In this document: one piece after another, positions 40,735-49,654 of the stretch
Position numbering within the stretch: position 1 is the first letter of the stretch
How the letters are laid out: each line of letters begins with the position of its first letter
NCBI RefSeq assembly: GCF_015645095.1
Contig: NZ_JADOTW010000020.1
Location: 1 to 64,000 of the forward strand
Source of the DNA: Halomonas sp. 328
GTDB lineage: Bacteria; Pseudomonadota; Gammaproteobacteria; Pseudomonadales; Halomonadaceae
DNA length: 64,000 bases
Reading direction: 5' to 3'
Notes under the pieces: generated by a model
What the model was told of the DNA's origin: nothing
Databases searched by the model: none
The model's input: the letters and a program-made list of their open reading frames with translations, nothing else
Position numbers and translations under genes: made by a program

Positions 40735-42546
40735 TCAGAGCTCGAAGCCGCGGCCGAAGTCCTCGGCGGAGAGCGCCATCAGCGACTCGGCGCCGGCCTC
40801 GATGGCCTGCTTATGGGTGCGGGTGCGCGGCAGCAGGCGGTCGAAGTAGAAGCGCGCGGTATTCAGCTTGCTGCGGTAGAAGGCGGCATCGTCGCTGCCC
40901 TCGGCCAGGGTCGCCTGGGCCTGCCTGGCGGCGCGGGCGAAGAGGTAGGCCAGGGTCACGTAGCCGGAGTACATCAGGTAGTCGACGCTGGCCGCGCCCA
41001 CTTCCTCGCGATCGGCCATGGCCTTCATGCCGATGCCCATGGTCAGCTCGCCCCACTCGGCGTTGAGCTTGGCCAGGGGCCGCACGAATTCGGCGAGGGC
41101 GGTGTTGCCCTCCTCCGCCTGACAGAACTTGTGGATCTCCTTGGTGAAGACCTTGAGGCTCTCGCCCTGGCTCATCAGTACCTTGCGGCCCAGCAGGTCG
41201 AGGGCCTGGATGCCGGTGGTGCCCTCGTAGAGACGGGTGATGCGGGCGTCCCGCACCAGCTGCTCCATGCCCCACTCCTGGATAAAGCCGTGACCGCCGA
41301 AGACCTGCACGCCCTCGTTGGTGGCCTCGAAGCCCACCTCGGTAAGGAAGGCCTTGACGATGGGGGTCAGCAGACCCAGCAGGGTCTCGGCGTGCGCCTT
41401 CTCGGCGGCATCGCTGCCGTGCTCGACGATATCGATCATCTGGGCGGTATAGAGCACCAGCATCCGGCCGCCCTCGGCGAAGGCCTTCTGGGTCAGCAGC
41501 ATGCGCCGCACGTCCGGGTGCACGATGATCGGGTCGGCGGCCTTCTCCGGCGCCTGGGGCCCGGAGAGGGCACGCATCTGCAGGCGGTCGCGGGCATAGG
41601 CCAGGGCGTTCTGGAAGCTCGCCTCGGTGAGGCCCAGGCCCTGGATACCGACGCCGATGCGGGCCGCGTTCATCATGGTGAACATGCAGGCCAGGCCCTT
41701 GTTGGGGGCGCCCACCAGGAAGCCCTTGGCCCCATCGAAGTTCATCACGCAGGTGGCGTTGCCGTGGATGCCCATCTTGTGCTCCAGCGAGCCGCAGACC
41801 ACCCCATTGCGCTCGCCCGGATTGCCATCGGTATCGGGCAGGAACTTGGGCACCACAAAGAGCGAGATCCCCTTGGAGCCCTCCGGAGCGTCGGGCAGCT
41901 TGGCCAGCACCAGGTGAACGATGTTCTCGGCCAGGTCGTGCTCGCCGGCGGAGATAAAGATCTTGGTGCCGGTGATCGCGTAGGCGCCGTCATCGGTGGG
42001 CAGGGCGCGGGTCTTGATCAGTCCCAGGTCGGTGCCACAGTGGGGCTCGGTGAGGCACATGGTGCCGGTCCAGGTGCCCTCCACCAGCTTGGTCAGGTAG
42101 GTGGCCCGCTGCTCATCGGTACCGTGGTGACGCAGGGCGTCGGCGGCGCCGTGGGAAAGCCCCGGGTACATGCCCCAGGCCAGGTTGGTGGCGCAGATCA
42201 TCTCCGAGAGGACCATGGCCAGGGAGTGCGGCAGGCCCTGGCCCCCGTGCTCGGGATCGGCGGCGAGGCTCGGCCAGCCCCCCTCCACGTACTGGGCATA
42301 GGCTTCCTTGAAGCCCTTGGGCGCCTTGACCTCACCGCCCTCCAGCCGACAGCCCTCCTGGTCGCCGCTCTGGTTCAGCGGCAGCAGCACCTCGCGGGCG
42401 AAACGGGCCCCTTCCTCGAGGATGGCCGCCACCACGTCCGGGGAGGCCTCTTCGCCAGCCGGCAGGCGGGCGTAGTGGGCCGGATAGTCGAGCATCTCGT
42501 CCATCACGAAACGCAGGTCACGCAGGGGGGCCTGATAGTCGGGCAT
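40735..42546 (-). CDS. Acyl-CoA dehydrogenase, DmdC/FadE-like
   Basis: A 603-residue flavoprotein of the long acyl-CoA dehydrogenase class with the C-terminal extension, the group that includes 3-methylmercaptopropionyl-CoA dehydrogenase (DmdC) and some FadE proteins. Motifs: PDYQAPLRDLRFVMDEM at the start, MCLTEPHCGTDLGLIKT (flavin site), GTKIFISAGEHDL and QVFGGHGFIQEWGMEQLVRDARI. ATG 42546 follows GGAGAG. A PsrA-like operator overlaps the promoter, which suggests fatty-acid control. Confidence 0.9.
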   Translation of the reverse strand: MPDYQAPLRDLRFVMDEMLDYPAHYARLPAGEEASPDVVAAILEEGARFAREVLLPLNQSGDQEGCRLEGGEVKAPKGFKEAYAQYVEGGWPSLAADPEHGGQGLPHSLAMVLSEMICATNLAWGMYPGLSHGAADALRHHGTDEQRATYLTKLVEGTWTGTMCLTEPHCGTDLGLIKTRALPTDDGAYAITGTKIFISAGEHDLAENIVHLVLAKLPDAPEGSKGISLFVVPKFLPDTDGNPGERNGVVCGSLEHKMGIHGNATCVMNFDGAKGFLVGAPNKGLACMFTMMNAARIGVGIQGLGLTEASFQNALAYARDRLQMRALSGPQAPEKAADPIIVHPDVRRMLLTQKAFAEGGRMLVLYTAQMIDIVEHGSDAAEKAHAETLLGLLTPIVKAFLTEVGFEATNEGVQVFGGHGFIQEWGMEQLVRDARITRLYEGTTGIQALDLLGRKVLMSQGESLKVFTKEIHKFCQAEEGNTALAEFVRPLAKLNAEWGELTMGIGMKAMADREEVGAASVDYLMYSGYVTLAYLFARAARQAQATLAEGSDDAAFYRSKLNTARFYFDRLLPRTRTHKQAIEAGAESLMALSAEDFGRGFEL

Positions 42547-42600
42547 GTCGGTCTCTCCAGAAGAGGGCGCCGGAAATCGGAAGCAACAAGGCAGCGCCAC

Positions 42601-42620
42601 TTTCAAACACATGTTTGAAA
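42601..42620 (-). promoter_or_regulatory. PsrA-like operator over the acyl-CoA dehydrogenase promoter
   Basis: TTCAAACACATGTTTGAA is a perfect dyad and fits CAAAC-N4-GTTTG, the form known for PsrA sites. A second half site TTCGTTTGAA is at 42651-42660. No psrA gene is in the window. Confidence 0.6.
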
Positions 42621-42647
42621 ACTAGCCGCTAGCCCAGCGGACGTCAA
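42619..42647 (-). promoter_or_regulatory. Promoter of the acyl-CoA dehydrogenase gene
   Basis: TTGACG (42642-42647) and TAGTTT (42619-42624) are 17 bp apart on the minus strand. The -10 box touches the operator dyad at 42601-42620, so repressor binding would block it. Confidence 0.65.
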
Positions 42648-42712
42648 GCGTTCGTTTGAATTCTCCCCGGGGAACCGCCCCCGACCTTGGTCGATAGTCA
42701 CCCGGGGCCCGA

Positions 42713-42756
42713 CACGACACCGCCCACCCCGAGGCCTCGGGGTGGGCGGTGTCGTG
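42713..42756. terminator. 44-bp perfect palindrome between two convergent-or-tandem units
   Basis: A 22-bp arm starting CACGACACCGCCCACCCC is followed immediately by its exact inverse, with no loop and no T-run on either side. It lies 33 bp past the Ohr gene stop. It may end Ohr transcription as a strong stem or serve as a protein site. Confidence 0.5.
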
Positions 42757-42788
42757 CTGGGGCTATCTCCCCCAGTTTTAGCCGCTGC

Positions 42789-43217
42789 CTAGTCGACCAG
42801 GGTCAGGGTCACATCAATATTGCCCCGGGTGGCATTGGAGTAGGGGCAGACCTGGTGAGCGGCATCGATCACCTGCCGGGCCTGTTGCTTGTCCATGCCC
42901 GGCAGGGAGATCTTGAGCTCCACCTCGATACCGAAGCCGCCGGGAATCTCGCCGATGCCCACCACCCCCTCGATGCTGGCGTCATCCGGCATCGGCAACT
43001 TGTCGCGGCCGGCGACGAACTTCATGGCCCCCAGGAAGCAGGCGGAGTAGCCGGCGGCGAAGAGCTGCTCGGGGTTAGTGGCCTCGCCCCCGCCGCCGCC
43101 CATCTCCTTGGGCACCGCCAGGGCGACATCAAGGACCCCGTCGGAGGAGACGGCGCGGCCGTCACGACCGCCGGTGGCCTTGGCATGGGCACGATAGGCA
43201 ACTTTCTCGATAGACAT
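42789..43217 (-). CDS. ohr: Organic hydroperoxide resistance protein (Ohr/OsmC family)
   Basis: A 142-residue thiol peroxidase that reduces organic hydroperoxides. Both reactive cysteines are present, Cys60 in [11 protein letters not shown] and Cys124 in [13 protein letters not shown], the spacing of Ohr. Start ATG 43217 has a strong AAGGAGG 6 nt upstream; the longer frame reading from 43319 is not needed. No ohrR regulator lies beside it. Confidence 0.92.
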   Translation of the reverse strand: MSIEKVAYRAHAKATGGRDGRAVSSDGVLDVALAVPKEMGGGGGEATNPEQLFAAGYSACFLGAMKFVAGRDKLPMPDDASIEGVVGIGEIPGGFGIEVELKISLPGMDKQQARQVIDAAHQVCPYSNATRGNIDVTLTLVD

Positions 43218-43352
43218 TCGACGCCTCCTTGATCGCTTGAGTCGCGCTTCAACAGGCCGGCCCATCGTGGGCCGGGGTCTATTAAACCAAGCAGCTGGGG
43301 CCGATTCGCGCAACTCCAACCGTCAAGCCGTCGCAGGCCCCCTTCCCCGTAG

Positions 43353-43371
43353 AGGCCCGGGGCTATCCTGG
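43353..43371. repeat. 19-bp intergenic repeat, copy B
   Basis: AGGCCCGGGGCTATCCTGG repeats the sequence at 28744-28762. It lies between the Ohr start region and the 3' end of the dehydrogenase gene. Confidence 0.5.
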
Positions 43372-43392
43372 GGGCAGGTCACCCCCTCGGGC

Positions 43393-44166
43393 TTATTGCA
43401 TCCGGATCCCGCCATCCAGGCGGATCACCTCGCCGTTGAGCATGGTATTGGTAATGATCTGCTCCGCCAGGCGGGCGAACTCATCGGGCTTGCCGAGACG
43501 CTTGGGGAAAGGCACGGCGGCGGAGAGGGCCGCCACCGCGTCTTCGGGGATGTCGCTCATCATCGGCGTCTCGAAGACCCCGGGGGCGATGGCCATTACC
43601 CGGATACCGTGCCGGGAGAGCTCCCGGGCCGCCGGCAGGCTCATCCCCACCACCCCGGCCTTGGAGGCGCTGTAGGCGCACTGCCCCACCTGGCCATCGA
43701 AGGCGGCGATGGAGGCGGTATTGATGATCACGCCCCGCTCGCCATCCTCGCCCGGCGCATTGCGGGTCATGGCGGCGGCGGCCAGGCGCATCACGTTGAA
43801 GCTGCCCACCAGGTTGATCTGGATGGTGCGGGCATAGGCCTCGAGATCCGCGGGGTTGCCCTCCCGGTCCACCAGCTTGGCCACGCTGACCACCCCGGCG
43901 CAGTGGATCACCCCCGCCAGGCCGCGCCCCTCGCTGAGCTCGATGGCGGCGTCGATGGCCGCCTGCATGTCCGCTGCCGAGGTCACGTCGCCGCACAGGG
44001 CCCGGGCGACCCCGCCCAGGGCCTGGGCCTGGGCCTGGGCCTCGACCTTGTCGCTCAGGTCACTGAGCAGTACCCGGCCGCCGGCGGCCACCAGGCGCTC
44101 GGCGGTGGCCGCCCCCAGCCCGGAGGCGGCACCGGTAATCAGGAAAGTCTGGTCTTGAATCTGCAT
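43393..44166 (-). CDS. Short-chain dehydrogenase, 3-hydroxyacyl-CoA dehydrogenase type
   Basis: A 257-residue SDR. The cofactor motif is [12 protein letters not shown] (about 9-20), with [18 protein letters not shown] and the catalytic YSASK. The pattern, including [12 protein letters not shown] and [13 protein letters not shown], is that of 3-hydroxy-2-methylbutyryl-CoA dehydrogenase/HSD17B10-like enzymes. GGAGAA precedes ATG 44166; the in-frame GTG at 44178 overlaps that site. It is 15 bp downstream of the acyl-CoA synthetase gene and likely in its operon. Confidence 0.88.
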   Translation of the reverse strand: MQIQDQTFLITGAASGLGAATAERLVAAGGRVLLSDLSDKVEAQAQAQALGGVARALCGDVTSAADMQAAIDAAIELSEGRGLAGVIHCAGVVSVAKLVDREGNPADLEAYARTIQINLVGSFNVMRLAAAAMTRNAPGEDGERGVIINTASIAAFDGQVGQCAYSASKAGVVGMSLPAARELSRHGIRVMAIAPGVFETPMMSDIPEDAVAALSAAVPFPKRLGKPDEFARLAEQIITNTMLNGEVIRLDGGIRMQ

Positions 44167-44181
44167 GGGGTTCTCCACGAA

Positions 44182-45843
44182 TTAAGAGGGGGTCGCCGCC
44201 GTCTCGTCGGCGGCCTGGGCGCGCAGCTTGAAGCGCTGAATCTTGCCGCTGGGGGTCTTGGGCAGGGTCTCGACGAATTCGATCTCCCGCGGGAAGGCGT
44301 GAGTGGAGAGCCGCTCGCGCACCCGCTGACGAATCTCGTCGGCCAGGGCCTCGCTGGGCTCATGGCCCTCCCGCAGCACCACGAAGGACTTGATGATCTC
44401 GCCGCGGATCTCGTCGGGCTTGCCCACCGCCGCGGACTCCGCCACCGCCGGATGCGTCAGCACCGAGTTCTCCACATCGGCGGGGCCGACCCGGTAGCCG
44501 GCGGTGGTGATGATGTCGTCGTCACGGCCGGCGAACTGGAAGCTGCCATCGGCATTGCGAATCACCACGTCCCCGGTCAAATAGTAGCCCTCGGCGAAGG
44601 GGTGCTTCTCCTGCCAGGTGTAACCGGGGAAGAAAAAGGCCGGCGAGCGGGCGATGTCCACCGCCAGCACCCCGGGCTCCCCATCGGGTAGCTCCCGGTA
44701 CTCGGCATCGAGGATCGCCAGCTGATAACCGGGCATCGGCACCCCCATGCCACCGACATGCTTGGGATGGGCCAGGGCATGGTGGTTGCAGCAGGTCATG
44801 CCGGTCTCGGTCTGGCCGTAGTGATCCATCACCGGGCAACCCAGGGCCCGCTCCACCCAGCCGACCACTTCGGTGTTGAGGGGCTCACCGGCGGAACTGG
44901 CGACCCGCAGCGACAGCTGCTCGGCGGCCTCGTCGAAGATCCCCGAGGCCTTCATCAGCCGGTAGGCGGTGGGGGCAGCGGCGAAGTTGGTGATGCGGTG
45001 GCGCCGCATGAAGTCGAGGGCCCCTTCGGCGCTGAAGCCCGCCTCGCACAGGTGCGTCGTCACCCCCAGCAGCAGGGGCCCGGCGATGGCGTAATAGAGG
45101 CCATAGGCCCAGCCGGGGTCGGCCATGTTCCAGAAGCGATCCTCGGGCCTCAGGTCGATGGCCAGCTCCATATAGAGGGCGAAGGCGGGCAGCGCCGAGA
45201 GCGGCACCGCCACCCCCTTGGGCTTGCCCACGGTGCCGGAGGTGAACATCTGCAGGAAGGGGGCCTCGGGGGCCAGGCGCGGTGGTGCCTCGGTGAGCGG
45301 CGCCTGGGCCAGGGCCTCGGCCCAGGCCAGGTCACCCTCACCGGCACCATCCACATTGAGGATCGGCGGGCAGGCCGCGAGGCCCGCGAACTTGGTCCGG
45401 TTCGCGGCATCGGTGATCACCAGGCGGGTCTCGGCCCGGCCCAGGCGATACTCCAGGGCGTCGGGGCCGAAGGCGGTGAACAGCGGCTGATAGACCGCGC
45501 CGATCCGCCAGGTCGCCAGCACCGTGACCAGCAGCGCCGGGGTACGCGGCAACATGCAGGCGATGCGATCCCCCTCCCCCAGGCCGCGGGCCTTGAACCA
45601 GCCGGCCAGCCTGGCGCTCTGGGCATCCAGCTCGGCATAGGTGAGGCGGCTGACGCTGCCGTCCAGCCCCTCCTGGACCAGGGCTTCCACCTCGCCGCGT
45701 CCCTCGCGCAGGTGGCGGCCACAGCAGGCCTCGAAGGCGTTGAAGCGGCCATCCCGGTGATCGTCGAGGCGCGCGATCAACGCCTCCAGGGAGAAGCCTT
45801 CCAGGTAGCTGGCGTAGTCGGTCTGGGTCGCGGTGATGCTCAT
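44182..45843 (-). CDS. Acyl-CoA synthetase (AMP-forming)
   Basis: A 553-residue ANL-family enzyme activating a short or medium carboxylic acid. Motifs: MFTSGTVGKPKGVAVP (P-loop), YGQTETGMTCCNH, GYYLTGDVVIRNADG, GRDDDIITTAGYRVGP and the lysine in KTPSGKIQR. It resembles acetyl/propionyl-type synthetases, but substrate cannot be told. ATG 45843 is used; the frame is open to 45921 through the operator. The promoter region carries the recurrent TetR-type and MerR-like dyads. Confidence 0.88.
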   Translation of the reverse strand: MSITATQTDYASYLEGFSLEALIARLDDHRDGRFNAFEACCGRHLREGRGEVEALVQEGLDGSVSRLTYAELDAQSARLAGWFKARGLGEGDRIACMLPRTPALLVTVLATWRIGAVYQPLFTAFGPDALEYRLGRAETRLVITDAANRTKFAGLAACPPILNVDGAGEGDLAWAEALAQAPLTEAPPRLAPEAPFLQMFTSGTVGKPKGVAVPLSALPAFALYMELAIDLRPEDRFWNMADPGWAYGLYYAIAGPLLLGVTTHLCEAGFSAEGALDFMRRHRITNFAAAPTAYRLMKASGIFDEAAEQLSLRVASSAGEPLNTEVVGWVERALGCPVMDHYGQTETGMTCCNHHALAHPKHVGGMGVPMPGYQLAILDAEYRELPDGEPGVLAVDIARSPAFFFPGYTWQEKHPFAEGYYLTGDVVIRNADGSFQFAGRDDDIITTAGYRVGPADVENSVLTHPAVAESAAVGKPDEIRGEIIKSFVVLREGHEPSEALADEIRQRVRERLSTHAFPREIEFVETLPKTPSGKIQRFKLRAQAADETAATPS

Positions 45844-45901
45844 GACGTGCCCTCTTGTGATTGTTGTCGAAGCGACGGCGTCGCCGGCCTTCGATCTATC
45901 C

Positions 45902-45935
45902 TTGACGTAAACGTTAACCAAGCAAGCGCTCGGTT
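45902..45935 (-). promoter_or_regulatory. Composite operator before the acyl-CoA synthetase
   Basis: TTGACGTAAACGTTAA (45902-45917) adjoins AACCAAGCAAGCGCTCGGTT (45916-45935). The second motif recurs at 47690 and 48391, the first at 47667. On the minus strand TTGCTT and ATAGAT boxes are about 20 bp apart around the first dyad, a spacing typical of MerR-controlled promoters. Confidence 0.65.
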
Positions 45936-46027
45936 CAAGCTAGTGGCTCACCCGGCGAGAGGCAAGCCCTGTGGCACCGGGACGACTACGACCTTGGTCG
46001 AGCCGCCCCGAGCCCCGGCGATACCCC

Positions 46028-47458
46028 CTAGCGGGGCTGGGCGGCGCCCGTGTCGGCGGAGACCGCCGACGTCTCACTCTGTGTGGCCTCCTCGTCGATG
46101 GCCTCCTCGGGGATCGCCTCCCGGGCCTCGCGCCCCAGCAGGTTCTGCTTCTCCACCAGGTAGTAGAGCACCACCCCGGCGGCCAGGCCCCAGCCGGCGC
46201 CATACACCGCCAGCACCACCGCCATGGTGCCGGCCACGCCCCGCTCGGCGGTGGTCTGGGTCTGCTCGATGCCCACCATCAGGCAGATGTAGCCGGTCAG
46301 CAGCAGGGTCAGCGACAGGGCGATGGGCAGCACCGGCTGGAAGAGGCTGACCAGCGGCAGCATGAAGAGGGCGAAGAAGCCGGTAATCCAGAAGGTGCCG
46401 GCCCCGCTGAAGATGGAGTCCATGGCCCGGCGCCCGTGCTTGTAGCGCTCCGCCATGGTGGCGGTCACCGCGGTCCAGATGGGCCCGGCGAGCCCCGGGT
46501 AGGGGGCGAAGAAGGCGTGAATCAGGTTGCGCAGGCCGGTGACATGGTGAATGCGGTCGGTGCTGTAGTCGATCTTCTCGTCCCGGCGCAGGTGGTCGGC
46601 CCGGGACATCAGGGAGCGCCCCACCAGGATGTCACCGAAGGCGATCACATAGGCGATGATGGCGGTGGGAATGGCCAGCAGGAAGACCTCGATACCGGGG
46701 AAGCCGACGGTGAAGGGCAGGTAGTTCCATAGCTCGCCGAAGTTGGGCTGGGTGATGCCGAACTCCACCGTGGGGCGCGGGTACTCGTTGAGGGCCCAGG
46801 CGATCAGGATGGCGGCGATCATGCCCGGCACCATGCCGTAGTTGGCGATCTTGCGAAACAGCACATGGCGGGCCACCCAGCCGCGGAAGGCCACCGAGAA
46901 GAGCATGAAGACCGAGAGCAGCATTCCCAGCACCAGGGAGATGGGCGTTTCCGCCAGGCGGCCGCCGGGCTGGATCTCGCCGGTGATGGCGGCGATGCCG
47001 GCACCGATGATGATGCCCGCCTGCAGGGAGTTGGGCACCAGGTGCACCAGGCGTCGCCCCAGGCCGGTGATGCCCATCACGAAGAAGATCACGAAGACCA
47101 GGAACTGCAGGGCGAAGAGCGCCTGGATCGCCTCCGGCCCCGGGGCGAAGTCCCCCAGGAAGACCAGCACCACCGGCACCGCCGGGGTGATCCAGCCCGG
47201 CACCAGGGGTACACCCAGCAGGGCCGGCAGCATGAAACCGATGCCGCAGATCACCACATAGGCCAGGGCCACGTCGTAGGGCACGCCCAGGTACTGGTCG
47301 AGCAGCGGAATGGCGCTGAGGCTGACCACGAACATGATCAGCGCCTGGATCATCTCGGCGGTTTCCCAGCGGTAGTGGACGAAGGGCAGGCGAATCTTGA
47401 AGGGCCCCGCGGGCCAGTAGGGTTGTTCGTCACCCTCGCGACGGTGCTTGAGTTGCAT
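46028..47458 (-). CDS. NCS2-like (xanthine/uracil permease family) transporter
   Basis: A 476-residue inner-membrane protein with 12-14 hydrophobic segments. It resembles SLC23/NCS2 permeases in the C-terminal GTFWITGFFALFMLPLVSLFQPVLPIALSLTLLLTGY part and the ITGEIQPGGRLAETP region, but it lacks the strongest nucleobase-carrier signatures. ATG 47458 follows GGAGAG. It shares its operator arrangement with the acyl-CoA synthetase, so a carboxylate substrate related to that pathway is inferred. Confidence 0.75.
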   Translation of the reverse strand: MQLKHRREGDEQPYWPAGPFKIRLPFVHYRWETAEMIQALIMFVVSLSAIPLLDQYLGVPYDVALAYVVICGIGFMLPALLGVPLVPGWITPAVPVVLVFLGDFAPGPEAIQALFALQFLVFVIFFVMGITGLGRRLVHLVPNSLQAGIIIGAGIAAITGEIQPGGRLAETPISLVLGMLLSVFMLFSVAFRGWVARHVLFRKIANYGMVPGMIAAILIAWALNEYPRPTVEFGITQPNFGELWNYLPFTVGFPGIEVFLLAIPTAIIAYVIAFGDILVGRSLMSRADHLRRDEKIDYSTDRIHHVTGLRNLIHAFFAPYPGLAGPIWTAVTATMAERYKHGRRAMDSIFSGAGTFWITGFFALFMLPLVSLFQPVLPIALSLTLLLTGYICLMVGIEQTQTTAERGVAGTMAVVLAVYGAGWGLAAGVVLYYLVEKQNLLGREAREAIPEEAIDEEATQSETSAVSADTGAAQPR

Positions 47459-47799
47459 GGCTCTCTCCGGCCGCTCGAGGCGGCACTCCGTGGTGGTTGT
47501 CCTTGTGCGAGCAGGCCCGGGCCAGGGAGGGCGCCGGGATCGCCGGCCGCCGAGTCCGGCAGGGGTGGCCGGATGGCAAGGGACTCGAGGAGCGGCGGGG
47601 TGCTACCGCTGACCACTCGGGGCCGGGTGGGCGCGAGTGGCGTCGCCTGACGGATCAAATTTGCACTTTACGTAAACGTAAACTTGCAAAACCAAGCAAG
47701 CGCTTGGTACAACGCTAAGGCGAAAGGGGAAGGCTCGGCAAGGCGACCGGGACTAGACCATGGTCGAGCGGGCCGCCCGAACGGGCGGCAATGAAGCAT
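47459..47799. other. Long leader and operator region between permease and tetR
   Basis: This 341-bp gap holds the composite operator at 47667-47709, about 210 bp before the permease ATG. No gene is seen in it. The long 5' leader has no recognised riboswitch. The piece next to the tetR stop (47710-47799) shows nothing beyond a short inverted repeat CGGGCCGCCCGAACGGG-like near 47768. Confidence 0.5.
47667..47709 (-). promoter_or_regulatory. Composite operator before the NCS2-like permease
   Basis: TTTACGTAAACGTAAA (47667-47682) lies next to AACCAAGCAAGCGCTTGGTA (47690-47709), in the same order and strand sense as before the acyl-CoA synthetase. The second dyad is likely bound by the adjacent TetR protein. 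Confidence 0.7.
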
Positions 47800-48378
47800 T
47801 CAGCGCGCAGGAGGAGTGATCATGGCGATCAGTTCGCGGGCCAGCTCTTCGGGGGTTCTCGACCCCTCGGGGTCGTACCAGCGCACCGTCCAGTTGAGGG
47901 CCCCCAGCACGAAGCGCGAGACCAGGAACTTGTCGCCATGAATCAGGCCGGCCTCCAGGGCATCCCCCACCACCTCCTGCCACAATGCCTCATAGGCGTC
48001 GCGCAGGTGGCTGAGGTGGGCCCGGGACTCGGCGTCCAGGCGCCGCCATTCGTAGAGGGCCACCACATGGGCGTTGCGGTCGGTGAGCAGGGTCTCGAGG
48101 TGTGCCCGGGCCATGGCGTGAAGGCGCGCCTCCGGGGTGGACGCACAGGCCTCCAGGGCCTCCCGGGCGATGGCCAGGGCATTCTGGGTGCCCTCCTCGA
48201 TCACCGCGCAGAGGATCTCCTGCTTGTCGCGGAAGTGATGGAAGAGGCTACCGGACTTGATGCCCATCTCCTGGGCCAGCATGCGCACCGTGGTGCGATC
48301 GAAGCCCTCCTGGACGAACAGCTGGGCCGCCAGGCGCGTCAGTTCCCGGCGGCGTGGAGAATCATTCACGACATTCAT
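47800..48378 (-). CDS. TetR family transcriptional regulator
   Basis: A 192-residue repressor with an N-terminal HTH (TTVRMLAQEMGIKSGSLFHHFRDKQEIL, about 27-54) and an alpha-helical ligand domain. It is divergent from the thiolase gene, and the shared gap contains a copy of the operator found before the synthetase and permease genes, implying autoregulation and control of the cluster. ATG 48378 has only a weak AGG upstream; an in-frame ATG at 48423 lies beyond the operator. Confidence 0.88.
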   Translation of the reverse strand: MNVVNDSPRRRELTRLAAQLFVQEGFDRTTVRMLAQEMGIKSGSLFHHFRDKQEILCAVIEEGTQNALAIAREALEACASTPEARLHAMARAHLETLLTDRNAHVVALYEWRRLDAESRAHLSHLRDAYEALWQEVVGDALEAGLIHGDKFLVSRFVLGALNWTVRWYDPEGSRTPEELARELIAMITPPAR

Positions 48379-48390
48379 CCTGTTTACACT

Positions 48391-48405
48391 AGCGCTTGCT
48401 TGGTT
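48391..48405. promoter_or_regulatory. TetR-type operator in the tetR/thiolase gap
   Basis: AGCGCTTGCTTGGTT matches the minus-strand reading of the operators at 45916-45935 and 47690-47709. It is 12 bp before the tetR start and 71 bp before the thiolase start. Confidence 0.65.
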
Positions 48406-48475
48406 ATGCTGACAGCAAACCATGGCCCCGCCCGAGGGTCAACGAGATAGCGCCCCATCATCAAGGAGAACCACC

Positions 48476-49654
48476 ATGAACGACGTCGTCATTCTTTCCG
48501 CGGCTCGTACCCCCATGGGCGGCCTGCAGGGCAGCCTGTCGAGCCTCACCGCCCCGCAGTTGGCCGCGGTGGCGACCCGGGCCGCCATCGAGCGGGCCGG
48601 CATCGCGGCAAGCGCGATCGACGAGGGGATCTTCGGCTGCGTGCTGCCCGCCGGGGTCAAGCAGGGGCCGGCCCGCCAGGCGATGCGCCAGGCCGGCATC
48701 CCCGATGGGGTCGGTGCCACCACCATCAACAAGCTGTGCGGCTCCGGCATGAAGGCCACCATGCTGGCCCATGACCTGATCCGCGCCGGTTCCGGCGAGG
48801 TGCTGCTGGCCGGCGGCATGGAGTCCATGTCCAATGCCCCCCACCTGCTGACCAAGGCGCGCAGTGGCTACCGCCTGGGGCATGGCGAGCTCAAGGACCA
48901 TATGTTCCTGGATGGCCTGGAGGATGCCGAGACCGGCAAGCTGATGGGCGGCTTCGCCCAGGAAATCGCTACCCAGCGGGGCTATAGCCGCGAGCGCATG
49001 GACGACTTCGCCATCGCCTCCCTGGAGCGTGCCATGGCTGCCCAGGAGGCGGGCCACCTGGAGGCCGAGATGGCCCCGGTGACGGTCACCAGTCGCCAGG
49101 GCGAGACCCGGGTCGCCCACGACGAGCAACCCTTCCAGGCCAAGATCGACAAGATCCGCGGCCTGCGCCCGGCCTTCGCCAAGGACGGCACCATCACCGC
49201 CGCCAATGCCAGCTCCATCTCCGACGGCGCCTCGGCGCTGATCCTGGCCAGCCAGGCCGCCGCAGAGCGCCATGGGGCCACGCCCCTGGCGCGAATCCTC
49301 GGCCACAGCACCCACTCTCAGCACCCCAGCGAGTTCACCATCGCCCCGGTGGGCGCCATCGACAAGCTGCTCAAAAAGCTCGGCTGGGGCGTGGGTGACG
49401 TCGACCTCTTCGAGATTAACGAGGCCTTCGCGGTGGTGACCCTGCTGGCCATGGACGGGCTCGACATTCCCCACGACAAGGTGAATGTCTTCGGCGGCGC
49501 CTGCGCCCAGGGCCACCCCATCGGCTCCACCGGCTCGCGGATCATCGCCACCCTGGTGCACGCCCTGCGCACCACCGGCGGCAAGCGTGGCATCGCCAGC
49601 CTGTGCATCGGTGGCGGCGAGGCCACCGCCATCGCCGTGGAACTGATGGATTGA
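48476..49654 (+). CDS. Acetyl-CoA C-acetyltransferase (thiolase)
   Basis: A 392-residue thiolase. Catalytic Cys88 is in NKLCGSGMKA, the histidine in GGACAQGHPIGSTGSR and the second cysteine in SLCIGGGEATAIA. It ends VELMD. AAGGAG precedes ATG 48476 by 9 nt. With the nearby synthetase and dehydrogenase it could cleave beta-ketoacyl-CoA or make acetoacetyl-CoA. Copies of its last codons are repeated just downstream. Confidence 0.93.
   Translation: MNDVVILSAARTPMGGLQGSLSSLTAPQLAAVATRAAIERAGIAASAIDEGIFGCVLPAGVKQGPARQAMRQAGIPDGVGATTINKLCGSGMKATMLAHDLIRAGSGEVLLAGGMESMSNAPHLLTKARSGYRLGHGELKDHMFLDGLEDAETGKLMGGFAQEIATQRGYSRERMDDFAIASLERAMAAQEAGHLEAEMAPVTVTSRQGETRVAHDEQPFQAKIDKIRGLRPAFAKDGTITAANASSISDGASALILASQAAAERHGATPLARILGHSTHSQHPSEFTIAPVGAIDKLLKKLGWGVGDVDLFEINEAFAVVTLLAMDGLDIPHDKVNVFGGACAQGHPIGSTGSRIIATLVHALRTTGGKRGIASLCIGGGEATAIAVELMD

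Noticed and set aside
40813-42618. A 601-codon open frame opposite the acyl-CoA dehydrogenase gene
   Set aside because: It is antisense to a clear full-length enzyme, has low-complexity Gly/His/Gln-rich translation, and arises from the GC-rich third positions of the real gene.
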